NCBI GenBank assembly: GCA_028023455.1
Contig: JAQFVV010012507.1
Location: forward strand, 248,001-312,000
Direction: 5' to 3'
DNA length: 64,000 bases
From: Epiperipatus broadwayi
Taxonomy: Eukaryota > Onychophora > Udeonychophora > Euonychophora > Peripatidae
The notes below the pieces were generated by a model that ran no database searches, was not told the DNA's origin, and saw only the letters and a program-made list of their open reading frames with translations. Positions 13,292 to 26,951 of the stretch are shown piece after piece. The position numbers were made by a program, and so were the translations under genes. The number at the start of each line of letters is the position of its first letter. Position 1 is the stretch's first letter.

Positions 13292-13393
13292 ATCCAATAT
13301 AGATACACCAACCAATTTCTTTAAAACAACTTGTTCTTTATTTAACTTGTTCTTTATTTTTTTAAAGATATTGGTTGGTGTATCTATATTGGA
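13292..13393. repeat. Palindrome with about 33-bp arms and a duplicated spacer
   Basis: The left arm (13292-13325, containing agatacaccaaccaat) and right arm (13360-13393, attggttggtgtatct) are inverted copies. The roughly 35-bp spacer holds two direct copies of aacttgttctttattt. It sits between the LTR and the next TA tracts. Confidence 0.85.
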
Positions 13394-13462
13394 TAATATT
13401 GGTTTTATGGACTATATTTTTTAAAGAAAAAGAAGAAATATTTTTCGGGTTTTAAATTTACA

Positions 13463-13463
<1 letters not shown>

Positions 13464-13530
<67 letters not shown>

Positions 13531-13591
13531 CTACATAGTGTCCCACAAATAATAATAATGACATCTTTTATCTGTGAAAATATTAGAATTA

Positions 13592-13665
<74 letters not shown>
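13464..13665. repeat. Two (TA)n tracts flanking a 64-bp segment
   Basis: (TA)n runs at 13464-13529 and 13594-13665 border the 3' end of the minus-strand Penelope-like copy. Poly-(Ile-Tyr) frames here come from the repeat alone. Confidence 0.9.
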
Positions 13666-13668
<3 letters not shown>

Positions 13669-13669
13669 A

Positions 13670-15185
13670 TATACAAATCAATATATATATCAAAATACAG
13701 TACAATTTATATAAATTATATTCTTTTAGAAGCACTTTCGACTATACACTTTGTAGTCTTTATCAACTATATAACGTTGAATAATCAAAACGAGACAACC
13801 CTTAACAATACCCATAGTTCAATTCAGATTTCCCACAATTCTGTTATCTTAACATTTGATGACTGGCGATTCATTAACATTTGATGATTTCTTGAAATCA
13901 ACATAGCCTCTTTTATTTTACGTTTATTATGACAACGTTCAATTTGAATAATTTTCATATTTTTATAATCAAATTTAAATCCATATTGACAAGATTTATT
14001 ATGATCAAATATAACAGATGATGAAGGTTTATTTACATCTGTTCCATATTGATTCTCTTTTTGAATTCTATTATATAAAAGCATATGTTCTTTTATTCTC
14101 TTCTCAAATGTACACTTAGATTCACCAATGTATTGTACGCCACATCCACATATCAATCTATATATAATAGAATTTTGATTAAACTTTGAATTTTGAATTT
14201 TAGAATTATTAAGCAATCTATTTATGTTATTTGTAGAGAAAAAAGCAATATGACACAAACCATTATAAATTTTCCTAATAAACTTGACCTCCTCATCTGA
14301 TATAAATGGCATTGAAATCCATTTCATTTTGATATTTTTATTTTTAATTTTATTATAGTGTTGATTTCTTTTAAATCCTTTAATAATATTAGCAATAGCA
14401 TTTTTATAATAGCCAATTTTTAACAAGTCATTAACAAATAAATGTACATTTTTAATTTTATCACTAGAATATTTGCATAATTTTTCATTTTGAAATAAGA
14501 ATGATTTCAATCCAGACAGCTTATGACAAATAGGTACATGTGATTCATATGGAATAAAACCTCTAGTTTCAATTGGTTTAATTAACATAAGATAATCCAA
14601 ACTGTAATCATTAAGAGTAACTTGAATATCCAAGAATTTTATGGAATTGTATTTCTCTTTAGTTATAACCCATTTTATATCCTTAATCTCATTTAATTCA
14701 TTAAATAAATTGATTATTAATTCTTGTTTTCCACAAATAAAAACATCATCCACATATCTATGATATACTTTAATTTCTTGATATTTCAATTGTTTTAAAA
14801 TTTTACTTTCATATATTGATATAACAAAATTACAAATTTGAGCAACAGCAGGAAGACCCATTGGCCAACCAAAATTCATTTTATAATATTCATTATTAAA
14901 ATTAACATAAATATTTTTATCAATAAACTGCAATACTTTTATAATAAAATTTATAATATCAGACTTTACATTTTTTGAAACAAGAGCATTATAAATAATA
15001 TAAATTGACTCTATTCTATCTATTGATCCATACATTTCATTTATATCAAAAGTACAAATTGTGTCATGTAAATCTATATTTATATTCTTAATTTTATCTA
15101 CAAAATCAAACGATGATGAAATAGTATATTCTCCAAAACCTAAAATATCTTGAAGTAATAATTCAATATATCTACAGGTTTGATA
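13670..15185 (-). mobile_element. Penelope-like element copy P1 (minus), 5' truncated
   Basis: The copy runs from an inverted junction near 15185 to its 3' end near 13670, next to (TA)n. It encodes RT plus GIY-YIG in one long frame and has a short 3' untranslated tail with a hairpin and GAAAGT at 13766-13734. It is nearly identical to copy P2, which faces the other way, so together they form a large inverted repeat with arms of about 1.4 kb. The RT N-terminus upstream of motif A's region is missing. Confidence 0.85.
13824..15180 (-). CDS. Penelope-like reverse transcriptase with C-terminal GIY-YIG endonuclease (5' partial)
   Basis: The frame is open from 15180 to the stop at 13824, with the first ATG at 15035; the 48 codons before that ATG hold true RT sequence ([11 protein letters not shown], motif A), so the ATG is not the real start. 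Counting from it, residues 54-68 [15 protein letters not shown] are RT motif B', Y94-V-D-D97 in [10 protein letters not shown] is the catalytic motif C, and 131-137 is SIKFLDI. The GIY-YIG nuclease lies at about 290-317: [10 protein letters not shown] (with a C-x-C pair), QYIGES, and EKRIKEH. In Penelope elements the nuclease cuts target DNA and the RT copies the element RNA. No frameshift or stop is seen, so this copy is young. Confidence 0.9.
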
Positions 15186-16427
15186 ATAATATGCATAAAT
15201 ATAAATATAAATGAAATGTATGGATCAATAGATAGAATAGAGTCAATTAATATTATTTATAATGCTCTTGTTTCAAAAAATGTAAAGTCTGATATTATAA
15301 ATTTTATTATAAAAGTATTGCAGTTTATTGATAAAAATATTTATGTTAATTTTAATAATGAATATTATAAAATGAATTTTGGTTGGCCAATGGGTCTTCC
15401 TGCTGTTGCTCAAATTTGTAATTTTGTTATATCAACATATGAAAGTAAAATTTTAAAACAATTGAAATATCAAGAAATTAAAGTATATCATAGATATGTG
15501 GATGATGTTTTTATTTGTGGAAAACAAGAATTAATAATCAATTTATTTAATGAATTAAATGAGATTAAGGATATAAAATGGGTTATAACTAAAGAGAAAT
15601 ACAATTCCATAAAATTCTTAGATATTCAAGTTACTCTTAATGATTACAGTTTGGATTATCTTATGTTAATTAAACCAATTGAAACTAGAAGTTTTATTCC
15701 ATATGAATCACATGTACCTATGTGTCATAAGCTGTCTGGATTGAAATCATTCTTATTTCAAAATGAAAAATTATGCAAATATTCTAGTGATAAAATTAAA
15801 AATGTACATTTATTTGTTAATGACTTGTTAAAAATTGGCTATTATAAAAATGCTATTGCAAATATTATTAAAGGATTTAAAAGAAATCAACACTATAATA
15901 AAATTAAAAATAAAAATATCAAAATGAAATGGATTTCAATGCCATTTATATCAGATGAGCAGGTCAAGTTTATTAGGAAAATTTATAATGGTTTGTGTCA
16001 TATTGCTTTTTTCTCTACAAATAACATAAATAGATTGCTTAATAATTCTAAAATTCAAAATTCAAAGTTTAATCAAAATTCTATTATATATAGATTGATA
16101 TGTGGATGTGGCGTACAATACATTGGTGAATCTAAGTGTACATTTGAGAAGAGAATAAAAGAACATATGCTTTTATATAATAGAATTCAAAAAGAGAATC
16201 AATATGGAACAGATGTAAATAAACCTTCATCATCTGTTATATTTGATCATAATAAATCTTGTCAATATGGATTTAAATTTGATTATAAAAATATGAAAAT
16301 TATTCAAATTGAACGTTGTCATAATAAACGTAAAATAAAAGAGGCTATGTTGATTTCAAGAAATCGTCAAATGTTAATGAATCGCCAGTCATCAAATGTT
16401 AAGATAACAGAATTGTGGGAAATCTGA
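15180..16427 (+). CDS. Penelope-like RT plus GIY-YIG endonuclease, second copy (5' truncated)
   Basis: This 415-codon frame encodes the same protein as P1 with only a handful of amino-acid differences (for example SFIPYE for GFIPYE, DEQ for DEE, NRQ for NHQ). Homology starts near 15203 ([12 protein letters not shown]); the first dozen residues, MIIICINININ, come from sequence at the inverted junction. RT motif B' ([11 protein letters not shown]), YVDD and GIY-YIG ([20 protein letters not shown]) are intact. The RT fingers and motif A aspartate are missing, so the protein is probably inactive unless supplied by a longer RNA. Near-identity to P1 points to one recent event or a recent inverted duplication. 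Confidence 0.85.
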   Translation: MIIICINININEMYGSIDRIESINIIYNALVSKNVKSDIINFIIKVLQFIDKNIYVNFNNEYYKMNFGWPMGLPAVAQICNFVISTYESKILKQLKYQEIKVYHRYVDDVFICGKQELIINLFNELNEIKDIKWVITKEKYNSIKFLDIQVTLNDYSLDYLMLIKPIETRSFIPYESHVPMCHKLSGLKSFLFQNEKLCKYSSDKIKNVHLFVNDLLKIGYYKNAIANIIKGFKRNQHYNKIKNKNIKMKWISMPFISDEQVKFIRKIYNGLCHIAFFSTNNINRLLNNSKIQNSKFNQNSIIYRLICGCGVQYIGESKCTFEKRIKEHMLLYNRIQKENQYGTDVNKPSSSVIFDHNKSCQYGFKFDYKNMKIIQIERCHNKRKIKEAMLISRNRQMLMNRQSSNVKITELWEI

Positions 16428-16595
16428 ATTGAACTATGGGTATTGTTAAGGGTTGTCTCGTTTTGATTATTCAACGTTATATAGTTGATAAAGACTACAA
16501 AGTGTATAGTCGAAAGTACTTCTAAAAGAATATAATTTATATAAATTGTACTGTATTTTGATATATATATATTGATTTGTATATTACATATATTG
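15196..16595 (+). mobile_element. Penelope-like element copy P2 (plus), inverted partner of P1
   Basis: It extends from the junction near 15196 through the coding part to a 3' tail ending near 16595 (gtactgtattttgatata). The tail contains ttgataaagacta, a loop, then tagtcGAAAGTACTTCT at 16485-16522: a perfect 5-bp hairpin followed by GAAAGT. The P1 tail is the same except for small changes. Confidence 0.85.
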
Positions 16596-16619
16596 TGAAA
16601 CGAATACAGATATCAAACT

Positions 16620-16725
16620 TTATTTATTACACACACACACACACATATATATATATAAGAAATAAACTTTATTTATTATTTCTTACACACACATATATAT
16701 ATATAAGAAATAGGTAGATAATAGA
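16620..16725. repeat. (CA)n/(TA)n microsatellite with short duplication
   Basis: Two blocks of acacacac followed by tatatata and aagaaata are repeated, with actttatttattatttctta between them. It borders the 3' end of P2. Confidence 0.7.
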
Positions 16726-17601
16726 TAAAGTATACAGAAAATATTTTTATTACTGTAAAAAAGTTACCTTTTTATTTATTGTAAATGAATAATAGCAGCT
16801 TACCTCTTATGATCATTACTGTCATATCGATATTAGTATTTTACTTAATTAATGAAGATTCATTTTTAAAAGCAGAGAAATATCCACATGATTTTTAAAA
16901 AATTTTAATCTATTAATTATATATATATATATAAAATTACTTTATCACCAGAGAATATATTTAAAAGGAAATGATAAATGTTTATCAAATTCAATAGTAA
17001 TTCTCTTGTTGTACCCATGATATTTTAAAATTCGTTTTTCAAGTTTTCAATATATTTATACTGAGAAACACTAAATTTTTATCAATTTCATAATAAAAGT
17101 TTATCTGATTTGTAATATTTCTATTGATTTATTCATGCCACTTAAATTTACTTAAATATATATCTACACTAAAATATGAAATATATATATTGGAAATCAT
17201 TTATCTTGTCAACATGTAAGTGTCTATGTGTATTGATTGCATAAGATAGAAAAATTGACTAAAGAAAGCTTGAAAGTCAGGGTTCACATCCCATATAATT
17301 ACATCTAGTTTAAGAATATATACTGTACTTGTATTTAAATATTACAAATTTAGTCTGAATGTCGCCCATCCTTCTTCTTTCTATTTACATTCATCTTAAT
17401 GTCTTATATATAAGAAAACAAATTGATTTGCAGTCAGCATGGATGTGTATAACAACAAAATTATTAAAATGAGGAACTTTAACATATCATCATCTGATTT
17501 TCATTCATATGGATAGCTGCAGTGTTGGAGAGTGAAGAAGATTGAAGTGTGTGCATTAAGGTTTGAAGATTTACTATCTTATTATAAAAACCCAAGCACC
17601 G

Positions 17602-17660
<59 letters not shown>

Positions 17661-18458
17661 GGGGAGATAATCTAGAACAACTGATGAGTCCTGGTTCAAC
17701 AAGAAATGTGTATACTGGAGAGCATTTACGTTTTTTTTTACATGTATGTGTATTGCTTGTATAAGATAAAATGGATGATTGAAGACAATTTATAAATATG
17801 GATTCAAATCCCCTCTAATTAAACTAAAATTCTAAAAAAATATCATATTTATTATTTTAAACAGAAACTAATCAATCCTTTACATACTGTTATAATCAAT
17901 CAACATTGTTTTTTTTTAATATTCGAAAATTCCTGATCCATGGCACAAGATAGTCTTCAGTAAGATAATAGTGAGCGTATTATCTTTGTGTACCTAAATT
18001 TAATTATATAGGCCAATCTTAAATAACTTGGAATAAGATTGTGATGCTGCTTCTCTATTATTCACTTTAATTTCATTTTCAATATTATATGTATTAACAA
18101 TGGCAAAGTTTTAACATTTATTGCATGTTAATATTACAAGATGTTAGAATTAATATAATAAACTTATACAACTATTAGTGCAGTTTCACACTGTAATTCT
18201 AAGCAGAAGGTAATCAATCCTTTATACATATGCTGATCTGTTATATTCAACCAATGTTATACAAAGATAATATGGTCACTCTTATCTTTTCAAAAGTTCG
18301 ATATTCTATCTTGAATTAAAAGTTTTCTAATATTCAACAAAAGCAATGTTGATTGACTATAACAATAGAGTGCATGTGTAAATGGTTGATTACCTTCTGT
18401 TTAATCTTACACTTTAAAACTATGTTAGTAAATCTTTTAGATTGTATAAATTATTTCA
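16726..18458. other. AT-rich stretch without genes; two related SINE-like fragments
   Basis: There is no coding sequence. Two related fragments occur at about 17213-17345 and 17738-17850. Both have gtgtattg-cttg/attgcataagat, a middle with gattgaa/gactaaag, and a B-box-like end (gggttcacatccc and ggattcaaatcccc), followed by an A-rich tail. This resembles tRNA-derived SINEs, but the A box is unclear. A (TA)n tract lies at 17604-17658. Confidence 0.45.
17604..17658. repeat. (TA)n microsatellite
   Basis: An uninterrupted 55-bp TA tract, followed directly by ggggggaga. Confidence 0.9.
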
Positions 18459-18479
18459 TCATCATCATAATCAACCATT

Positions 18480-19542
18480 ATCAATCTAGTGCAGGACAGT
18501 CTCTCCAATTTCAGTCCATCTACTCTGATCTTTAGCTTCTCTTCTCCACATGATCCCTGCACACTTTTTTTTTCATCCATCCAACTCACATGTGGTCTCA
18601 TTCTGTGTCTTTTACAGTTTCTTGGAATCCAGATTAAGATTTCAATTGTCCATCTATTATCATTTCTTCTATCAATATGTCCAGTCCAACTTCATGTTAG
18701 TCTTTTAATTTTTTCAATGAGGTCAGTGACACTATTTGTTCTCTATCCCATATATTGAATTTTCGATCTCTTCTTGTTATTCCCAACATGCATCTCTTTA
18801 TACTTCTTTGAATGGTCTGAAGCCTCAGTATTGCTCTTCTATTAACTGTCCAAGTTTAAGATCCATAAGTAAGAACTGATAAAACACTTTTATTAAGAAC
18901 ATTTCTCTTCAAACACAAAGGCATATTTCCTTTTTATATCAAGTTATTTCTACCAAAAGCACTCCAACCAAGTTTAATTCTATGATTAATTTCATCCATT
19001 ATGTTTCCATCTGTATTAATAATATGACCAAGATATTTGTAACTGTAACTTCTTCTAACTGATCATAATTAATTTTTATTTCCATATTTGAGAAAATCTA
19101 TTAAATATTATTTTAGTTTTTTTAACATTTATCTTTAGTCCTATTTTCCTACTTTCATCTGATAACTCCTACCACATTTCCTGCAGCTCTAAAGCATTAT
19201 TTGAAAAAACAACTACATCATCTGAAAAACCAAATGACTTAAATAATCTTCATTTACTTTCACTTCTTTAGTTTCCCATTTTAATCCACAAAATATTTTT
19301 TGCAGCCCTGTTGTAAAAAGTTTTGGAGATATGGAGTCACCCTGTCTTACACTCTTCTTATTGTTGACTTTACTAGAATAATTATGTAATTTAATTATTG
19401 CTGTTGCATTTTTATTAATATTCTTTAAAATACGACAATTTCCTAGATCTATGCCTTGATGATTTAATGCTTTAGTCACTGAAGAAATGTTTATAGAATC
19501 AAATGCATTTTCATAATCTAAAAATCCAAAGCATAATGGCAA
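18480..19542 (-). pseudogene. RTE reverse transcriptase palm and C-terminus (decayed)
   Basis: From 19542: MPLCFGFLDYENAFDSINIS is RT motif A (first catalytic Asp), then KSVRQGDSISPKLFT is motif B'. Near 19230-19210 the strand encodes GFSDDVVVFSNNALELQEM, motif C with F-S-D-D in place of F-A-D-D. After further stops the end segment reads HIDRRNDNRWTIEIL, GSCGEEKLKIRVDGLKL and a final DYDDDEI at the GAT tail. Between these blocks the frame breaks several times. Role in the family: target-primed reverse transcription. Confidence 0.8.
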
Positions 19543-19916
19543 CTCATATTCATTTATGCTTTCTATAACTTCTCTTAATACTTGGATATGATCTACTGTA
19601 CTAAAATTACTTTTAAATCCAGCTTATTCTATTGGTTGGTGGAAATTTAATGTTGTCTGTGGATGAGTTGTAATTTTCTTGTTAAATTTTTTGTATAAAA
19701 CTGACAAAAGGCTGATAGGTCTGTAATTTCTAATTATCTTCATTATCATCTCTTTTAAATACTAATTCTGCACTCTTCCAATTATCTGGTATATCTTTAT
19801 CATTTAGACATTTGGTATATAACTTTGCTATTTATTTTTCTATTTCTTCACCTGCTTCTTTTAATATATCAATTATAATTGCATCATTACCTGGAGCCTT
19901 TCCTTTTTTCATAAAT

Positions 19917-20183
19917 TTAATTGTCTCTTACCTCTGCATTTAAAATTCTGGGCAATTTGGAAGATATACTAGATATAGAAGGAATTTGTTCTTTATTACT
20001 ATATAATTCTTGATAGAAGTCTTCTACCCATTTCATGATGTTATCTCTTTTTAATAATAATTCATTCTTATTGCAGATATAAATTTCCTCCCAATACCAA
20101 AATGTTGTTTTACATTCTTCTATAACATTACTTGCTAGTTCACAGTTACAATTTCTTATATCATTTTCAACTCTTTTCCACAT
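19917..20183 (-). pseudogene. RTE ORF2 linker upstream of RT (decayed)
   Basis: The minus-strand frame MWKRVENDIRNCNCELASNV... contains KRDNIMKWVEDFYQELYS, which corresponds to the conserved segment just before the RT in RTE-type LINEs (typically ...W-x-E-x-F-x-x-L-Y). It is framed by stops on both sides, and its only meaning is as a part of the decayed ORF2. Confidence 0.6.
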
Positions 20184-20405
20184 GATTTTACAAAATTCAA
20201 GATATTCAATCCTTTTTAATGCATCATTTTTTTAGATCTTCATATTCCTTCTTTTCTTCATCAATTCTCTAGTCTCAGTAGAAATTTTAATGGTCATTTG
20301 CTGCCTTTTCCTACCAGCTATTTTTGTTACAGTTTTTGAAAGTGTATCAGTTATTTTCTTATTAATTTGATTTATTTGTGAATCATGTTCAAAATCTACT
20401 AATAG

Positions 20406-21085
20406 TTAAAACTGATTTGGAAGTTCTAATTTAAATTCATTCAAATGATTCTGAAGAATAGGAATATCAATGGTAAATATCCGTTTTTTTAATAATTTCT
20501 GTCTCTCTAGTTTTGCATTAATATGTATCTTATATCTTACTAATCGATGATCACTTCCTGTGTTAAATTTATTAAGAACATTACAATCTTGAAATATGTA
20601 TTTTCTGTTAGTCAAAATATAATCCAATTCTGCTTACCTTCATTTGGATGCTTCCACGTCCATTTCCTTTTAACATTTTTCTCAAAAAAAAGAATTCATA
20701 ATATAAAGTTTTTTTTTCTGCAAACTCCACAAGTCTATGTCCTCTCTCATTTCTATTACCATAACCAAAATTGCCTACAGCACTTTCATCTTTCATTTGT
20801 TTACCAATTCTGGCATTAAAGTCTCCCATAACAATTTTAAAATGTTGTTTACTTTGATCAAAAGCATTTTGTACATCCATATAAAAATTGTCTACTACCT
20901 TATCACTATGAGAATTTGTTGGGGCACTAAACCTAAATATCTGCATTTGTTATTTGCTATTAAGTTGTATAAATAATCTTGCCACTCTGTCCAAAACACC
21001 ATCAATCTCCACAATGTTATTCTTCCCCTTTTTATTTATAATGAATCCTACTCCACTTGTATTTTCAATATTTGTGCCTTTATAA
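20406..21085 (-). pseudogene. RTE endonuclease domain (decayed)
   Basis: From the 5' side the minus strand encodes GVGFIINKKGKNNIVEIDG, then (20946-20608) MQIFRFSAPTNSHSD, the catalytic block FKIVMGDFNARIGKQ and GNFGYGNRNERGHRLVEFAE. After a frameshift comes (20627-20406) MDYILTNRKYIFQDCNVL and GSDHRLVRYKI. These are the phosphodiester-cutting EEP motifs in order, with GDFN and SDH both kept. Family knowledge: this enzyme opens the target site for priming. At least one frameshift separates the GDFN and SDH halves. Confidence 0.8.
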
Positions 21086-23238
<2,153 letters not shown>

Positions 23239-24776
23239 GGAGTATTATTTTTAAATAATTTATTGAATAAAAGTAAAAAAACAAAAATTTCATTTTAAAA
23301 ATCGATATTTTTAAAAAGAATTTTGCTTGGATTAAAAAATATAAAAGTAAAAAAATTATTAATTGACATCTTGTTTTAAAAAATGAAGAAATAAAAAAAA
23401 CAAATCATTTTAGGATAATCTGTCAAAAAGAATTAAATTATAAAATATATCTGCTGGAGAATTTAACTTTATCACCAGTCAAAAAATGGATATTGTTTTA
23501 TAAAAAGATATTAATCTGTTATGAAAACATTAAGTAACATGAATTTATATACTTTTAAAATTGGATTAATTATGAAACATAATATTATTGTGATAAATTA
23601 AAATATATAATATAAATGTCAATGTGCACATACATTTCTATATGCACAACATATATGTTAAATCAAGAATTAATTATATATTATAAAATTAATAACTTTA
23701 TTTTGATAAAGATGAAATATATGCTATACACATCAGTGTGTGTCTTCAATTCAATATACACACACATGTATGTTAAATATGTTATTTAATGAAGTATTTT
23801 ATTTTGTGACAATTCAAACATGTTCATTTTATATCAATTCACATACTTGTATGCTGAATGGTAAACCTAATGAAACATATTGGTAAACCATAATAATAAC
23901 TTAAATTTTGTATATTACTCATGTAGATCACAATATGATAATTTGAATTTTATATAATACTTAAAATCAGAAGGCTCTAGAGAACTTAATTTTATTTATT
24001 TTTTATTGTTGTTAATAAACATGAATTCTTTTGTTAAAACTATTTCAATGAACTTTATCTCTTAGTCAGAATACAATAGAACTTATGTTCTCTGTGCTGG
24101 ATTAATGCATAATTGTATGATATATAAATGAAGATGTATTTTGTGCTTAAGGGACTTGAGTATGATTCATATAACCAGGATGGTACATAAGATTATATTC
24201 TCTAAAGCCCCTAAACTACATTTTATTTTAGTTTACTTTTATTAGAATCTAAATTTATAGTTGGCCAGTACATTAATGGTACTAAGTAGCCAGAACATTG
24301 ATGAAGATCAGCATGTTTTAATATTCCAGCATTATGTTTTTATGGTTGTGTATTCTTATGGATTAACACTGTGTCTGTGCATGCAAATTATGTTTAAATA
24401 AATGCCTCAAGCTGGCAAAGGGTGCATTTCAAATCCAGCCACAAGATGGACTATTGATTTATTTAGATGATTATATTCCCATCAATGATGTTAATGCATG
24501 ACTTATTACTTATTGATATTGCTAGTTGATGTAGCATTAATTAGACTTTTAGTTGCTCTAAGGAGTTAACTGGGCTGATCTCTCAGTGATCTTGCAGAAA
24601 GTTCTTATGATCTCTCATGCTCTCTTTTAATGTATATTTTTTATATATTTTGCAATAGTAAACATTACAACACTTGAATACCTCTTAAATCATTATTTGA
24701 AATATTTTATCTTGGGCCAATGATGATTTTCCATCATCCCAGGTATGATCACTCTGAATGCCCCATCCTGTTTTTA

Positions 24777-24777
<1 letters not shown>
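23239..24777. other. No recognised feature
   Basis: AT-rich with no coding signal. A phrase near 24420-24470 (gggtgcatttcaaatccagcc) has a faint B-box look, but nothing else supports a SINE. Confidence 0.45.

Positions 24778-24858
<81 letters not shown>
24778..24858. repeat. (TA)n microsatellite at the 5' edge of a Penelope-like copy
   Basis: An 81-bp TA tract directly precedes Penelope-like coding sequence, as also seen for copies P1 and P2. Confidence 0.9.
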
Positions 24859-24860
<2 letters not shown>

Positions 24861-24862
24861 GT

Positions 24863-25614
24863 ATGATAAAGTTTATTGTTGATACTTTAAAAATTTTTAA
24901 TGATAATATTGTTGCAACTTTTGAAGGTCAATATTATAAAATGTCTAAAGGTCAGCCTATGGGTCTGCCTGTAGTTGCACAAGTTTGCAATTTTGTTTTA
25001 TCTACATATGAGAGTAGTATTTTAAATATATGTACTTTTGGACATATTAAAATTTACAAAAGATATGTGGAAGATGTTTTTGTTTATGGAAATACTAATA
25101 CTACAAATTTGCTTGCAGAAAAAATAAATAAGTTGAATGGCTTGAAATAGACTATTGAAAAGGAACTGGACAAACATATTAAATATTTAGACTTAATTAT
25201 TACAAGAGATAACAGTATATTAAATTATAAATTAATAATTAAGCCACTGCAGTGTATATAAAATTTGTGTTATTAATAAAGAATATACTTTAAATAAATA
25301 AATAAATAATAAGGCCATTGCAAAAAAGGGTTATATAAATTCTAAATCAAAAATACAAATTATGCATAAGATGGCAAATTTTAGATCTTTTTTGTTTTGT
25401 AATGAAAAATTATGTCATTACCAAAGTGATAAGCTGAAAAATATTGAAATATTTGCCAAGGAATTGCTTGATGTTGGCTATAAATTGGAACAAATAAGCA
25501 ATATTTTATGTCAATTAAAAAAAAAAGTTATAATGCTTTAAAGGAAATGAAGATTAATAGTAAACAATGGATATCTATTCCATTTATTTCAAACCCACAA
25601 GTGAAATTTTTTAA

Positions 25615-25652
<38 letters not shown>

Positions 25653-25662
25653 TTAAAAAATA

Positions 25663-25708
<46 letters not shown>

Positions 25709-25801
25709 AAAGAATGTGTTTAATGTATCATTCTATGTTCCAAACAATATTAATAAATTAATCAATTAATTTATTTCAAACCCACAAGTGAAATTTTTTA
25801 A

Positions 25802-25875
<74 letters not shown>

Positions 25876-26443
25876 TAAACACATTCTTTTATATATATAT
25901 ATATATAAAAGAATGTGTTTAATGTATCATTCTATGTTCCAACCAATATTAATAAATTAATCAATAATTCTAAGGATGTCATACCTGTCAAGCAGAAAAG
26001 TAATGGCATATATCAAATTTTTTTTTGTGATTGTATGCTATCATATATAAGTGAATCTAGGTGCAGTATTGTGAAGAGATTGAGGGAACATGAATTGTTA
26101 TATAAGCATGTAAAAAGTAAAAAATAATGGTGATTTAATTCTCCTGCAGTTTTTTTTTATCATGAAAAAATATGTAAATATAAATTTAAATTTGATTTTG
26201 AAAATGTGAAAACTTTTCATGAAAAGAAAAACCATAATAAAAGAAAAATTAAGGAGGCAATTTTTATAAATAGGAATAAAATGCATTTAATAAATAGATA
26301 AGATTGCTAACATTAAAATATGAGATTCATGGGATTTGAATTGATGATGTTGCTTTCCACTTTGTTTTTTTTTTGTTGTTGTTTATTTGAATTTAATGGC
26401 TGTTGAGGCAAAGTTTAAGAAATTAACCAAAAGTACTTCTGAG
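24863..26443 (+). pseudogene. Penelope-like RT plus GIY-YIG, copy P3 (decayed)
   Basis: The plus strand encodes the same domain order as P1/P2 but diverged and broken. 24863-25150 has GQYYKMSKGQPMGLPVVAQVCNF (motif B') and YKRYVEDVFVYG, where the catalytic motif is YVED instead of YVDD. Further on come HIKYLDLIITRDNS, HKMANFRSFLFCNEKLCHYQ and MKINSKQWISIPFISNPQVK. After a TA-repeat block, the GIY-YIG reads GIYQIFFCDCMLSYISESRC and KRLREHELLYKHVK, and the C-terminus reads [20 protein letters not shown]. Stops and frameshifts are frequent. The tail at 26398-26443 keeps the AAAGTACTTCT motif found in P1/P2. Confidence 0.85.
25588..25967. repeat. Local duplication with (TA)n tracts inside Penelope-like copy P3
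   Basis: The phrase tttcaaacccacaagtgaaa occurs at about 25588 and 25777, and gaatgtgtttaatgtatcat at about 25709 and 25912, so a roughly 190-200 bp segment is repeated in tandem. Four TA runs (25617-25650, 25666-25705, 25804-25871, 25891-25906) lie within it. Two palindromes are formed: ttaagaata/tattcttaa around the first run, and arms 25871-25890 / 25907-25926 around the last. Confidence 0.8.
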
Positions 26444-26516
26444 GATTTAAGGATTGTTTTTTGTTTTGTTTTTTGATAATTTACAATAGTTTGTTACCAT
26501 TAAATTTATTATTTTT

Positions 26517-26522
<6 letters not shown>

Positions 26523-26561
<39 letters not shown>
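26523..26561. repeat. (TA)n microsatellite
   Basis: A TA tract just after the 3' end of Penelope-like copy P3, so that this copy lies between two TA tracts. Confidence 0.85.
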
Positions 26562-26565
<4 letters not shown>

Positions 26566-26570
26566 TATTA

Positions 26571-26662
26571 ATGGTTAATATAGATGTAAATTAATTAGTA
26601 AATGGGATCACCATTATATATGCAAAGTTAAATTTACATCCAAAGTATATTGATATGTATTG
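26571..26662 (+). repeat. Small dispersed repeat, copy a (inverted relative to copies b and c)
   Basis: About 90 bp (ggttaatatagatgtaaatt, gtaaatggga, then ccaaagtatattgatatg) match the reverse complement of 29263-29355 closely. Confidence 0.7.
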
Positions 26663-26951
26663 TACTGCTAGCAAATATATATGTTATAAATACACATATA
26701 AAGCATTACATGTTTCATAATTTAAAAAAAAAAATGATTAGGTTATGATTTTAAAAGCATAATTTTCTAAAATACAAAGATTTAAAACTCATCCTCTCCT
26801 TTTTAAAATTGTTAAATAAAATGGCTAAAAATAAATAAATGTAACTTATTAAAATACAAATTGTTATAAAAGAAACATTTGTCAAAATATCTCATGGCTT
26901 TAAAATGCAATTAACTTTGCAAGACTGCTGGAAGATAAATATTAGATTAAT

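Larger units (their letters stand above)
18459..21085 (-). mobile_element. RTE-type non-LTR retrotransposon (minus), decayed
   Basis: Read on the minus strand: APE endonuclease from about 21070, linker, RT with FSDD, and a short C-terminal segment ending in a (GAT)n tail. The endonuclease signature GDFNARIG...GNRNERGHRLVEFAE and the very short 3' end with a TGATGATGATG tail are typical of the RTE clade. Many frame changes and stops show that the copy is old. Its 5' end is missing upstream of the endonuclease block GVGFIINKKGKNN. Confidence 0.85.

Noticed and set aside
17679-17712. CTGATGAG...GAAA hammerhead look-alike (aactgatgagtcctggttc)
   Set aside because: The segment between CTGATGA and GAAA cannot form a stem II (GTCC has no GGAC partner), and no stem I pairing was found. 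At best it is the wreck of a Penelope tail next to the TA tract.
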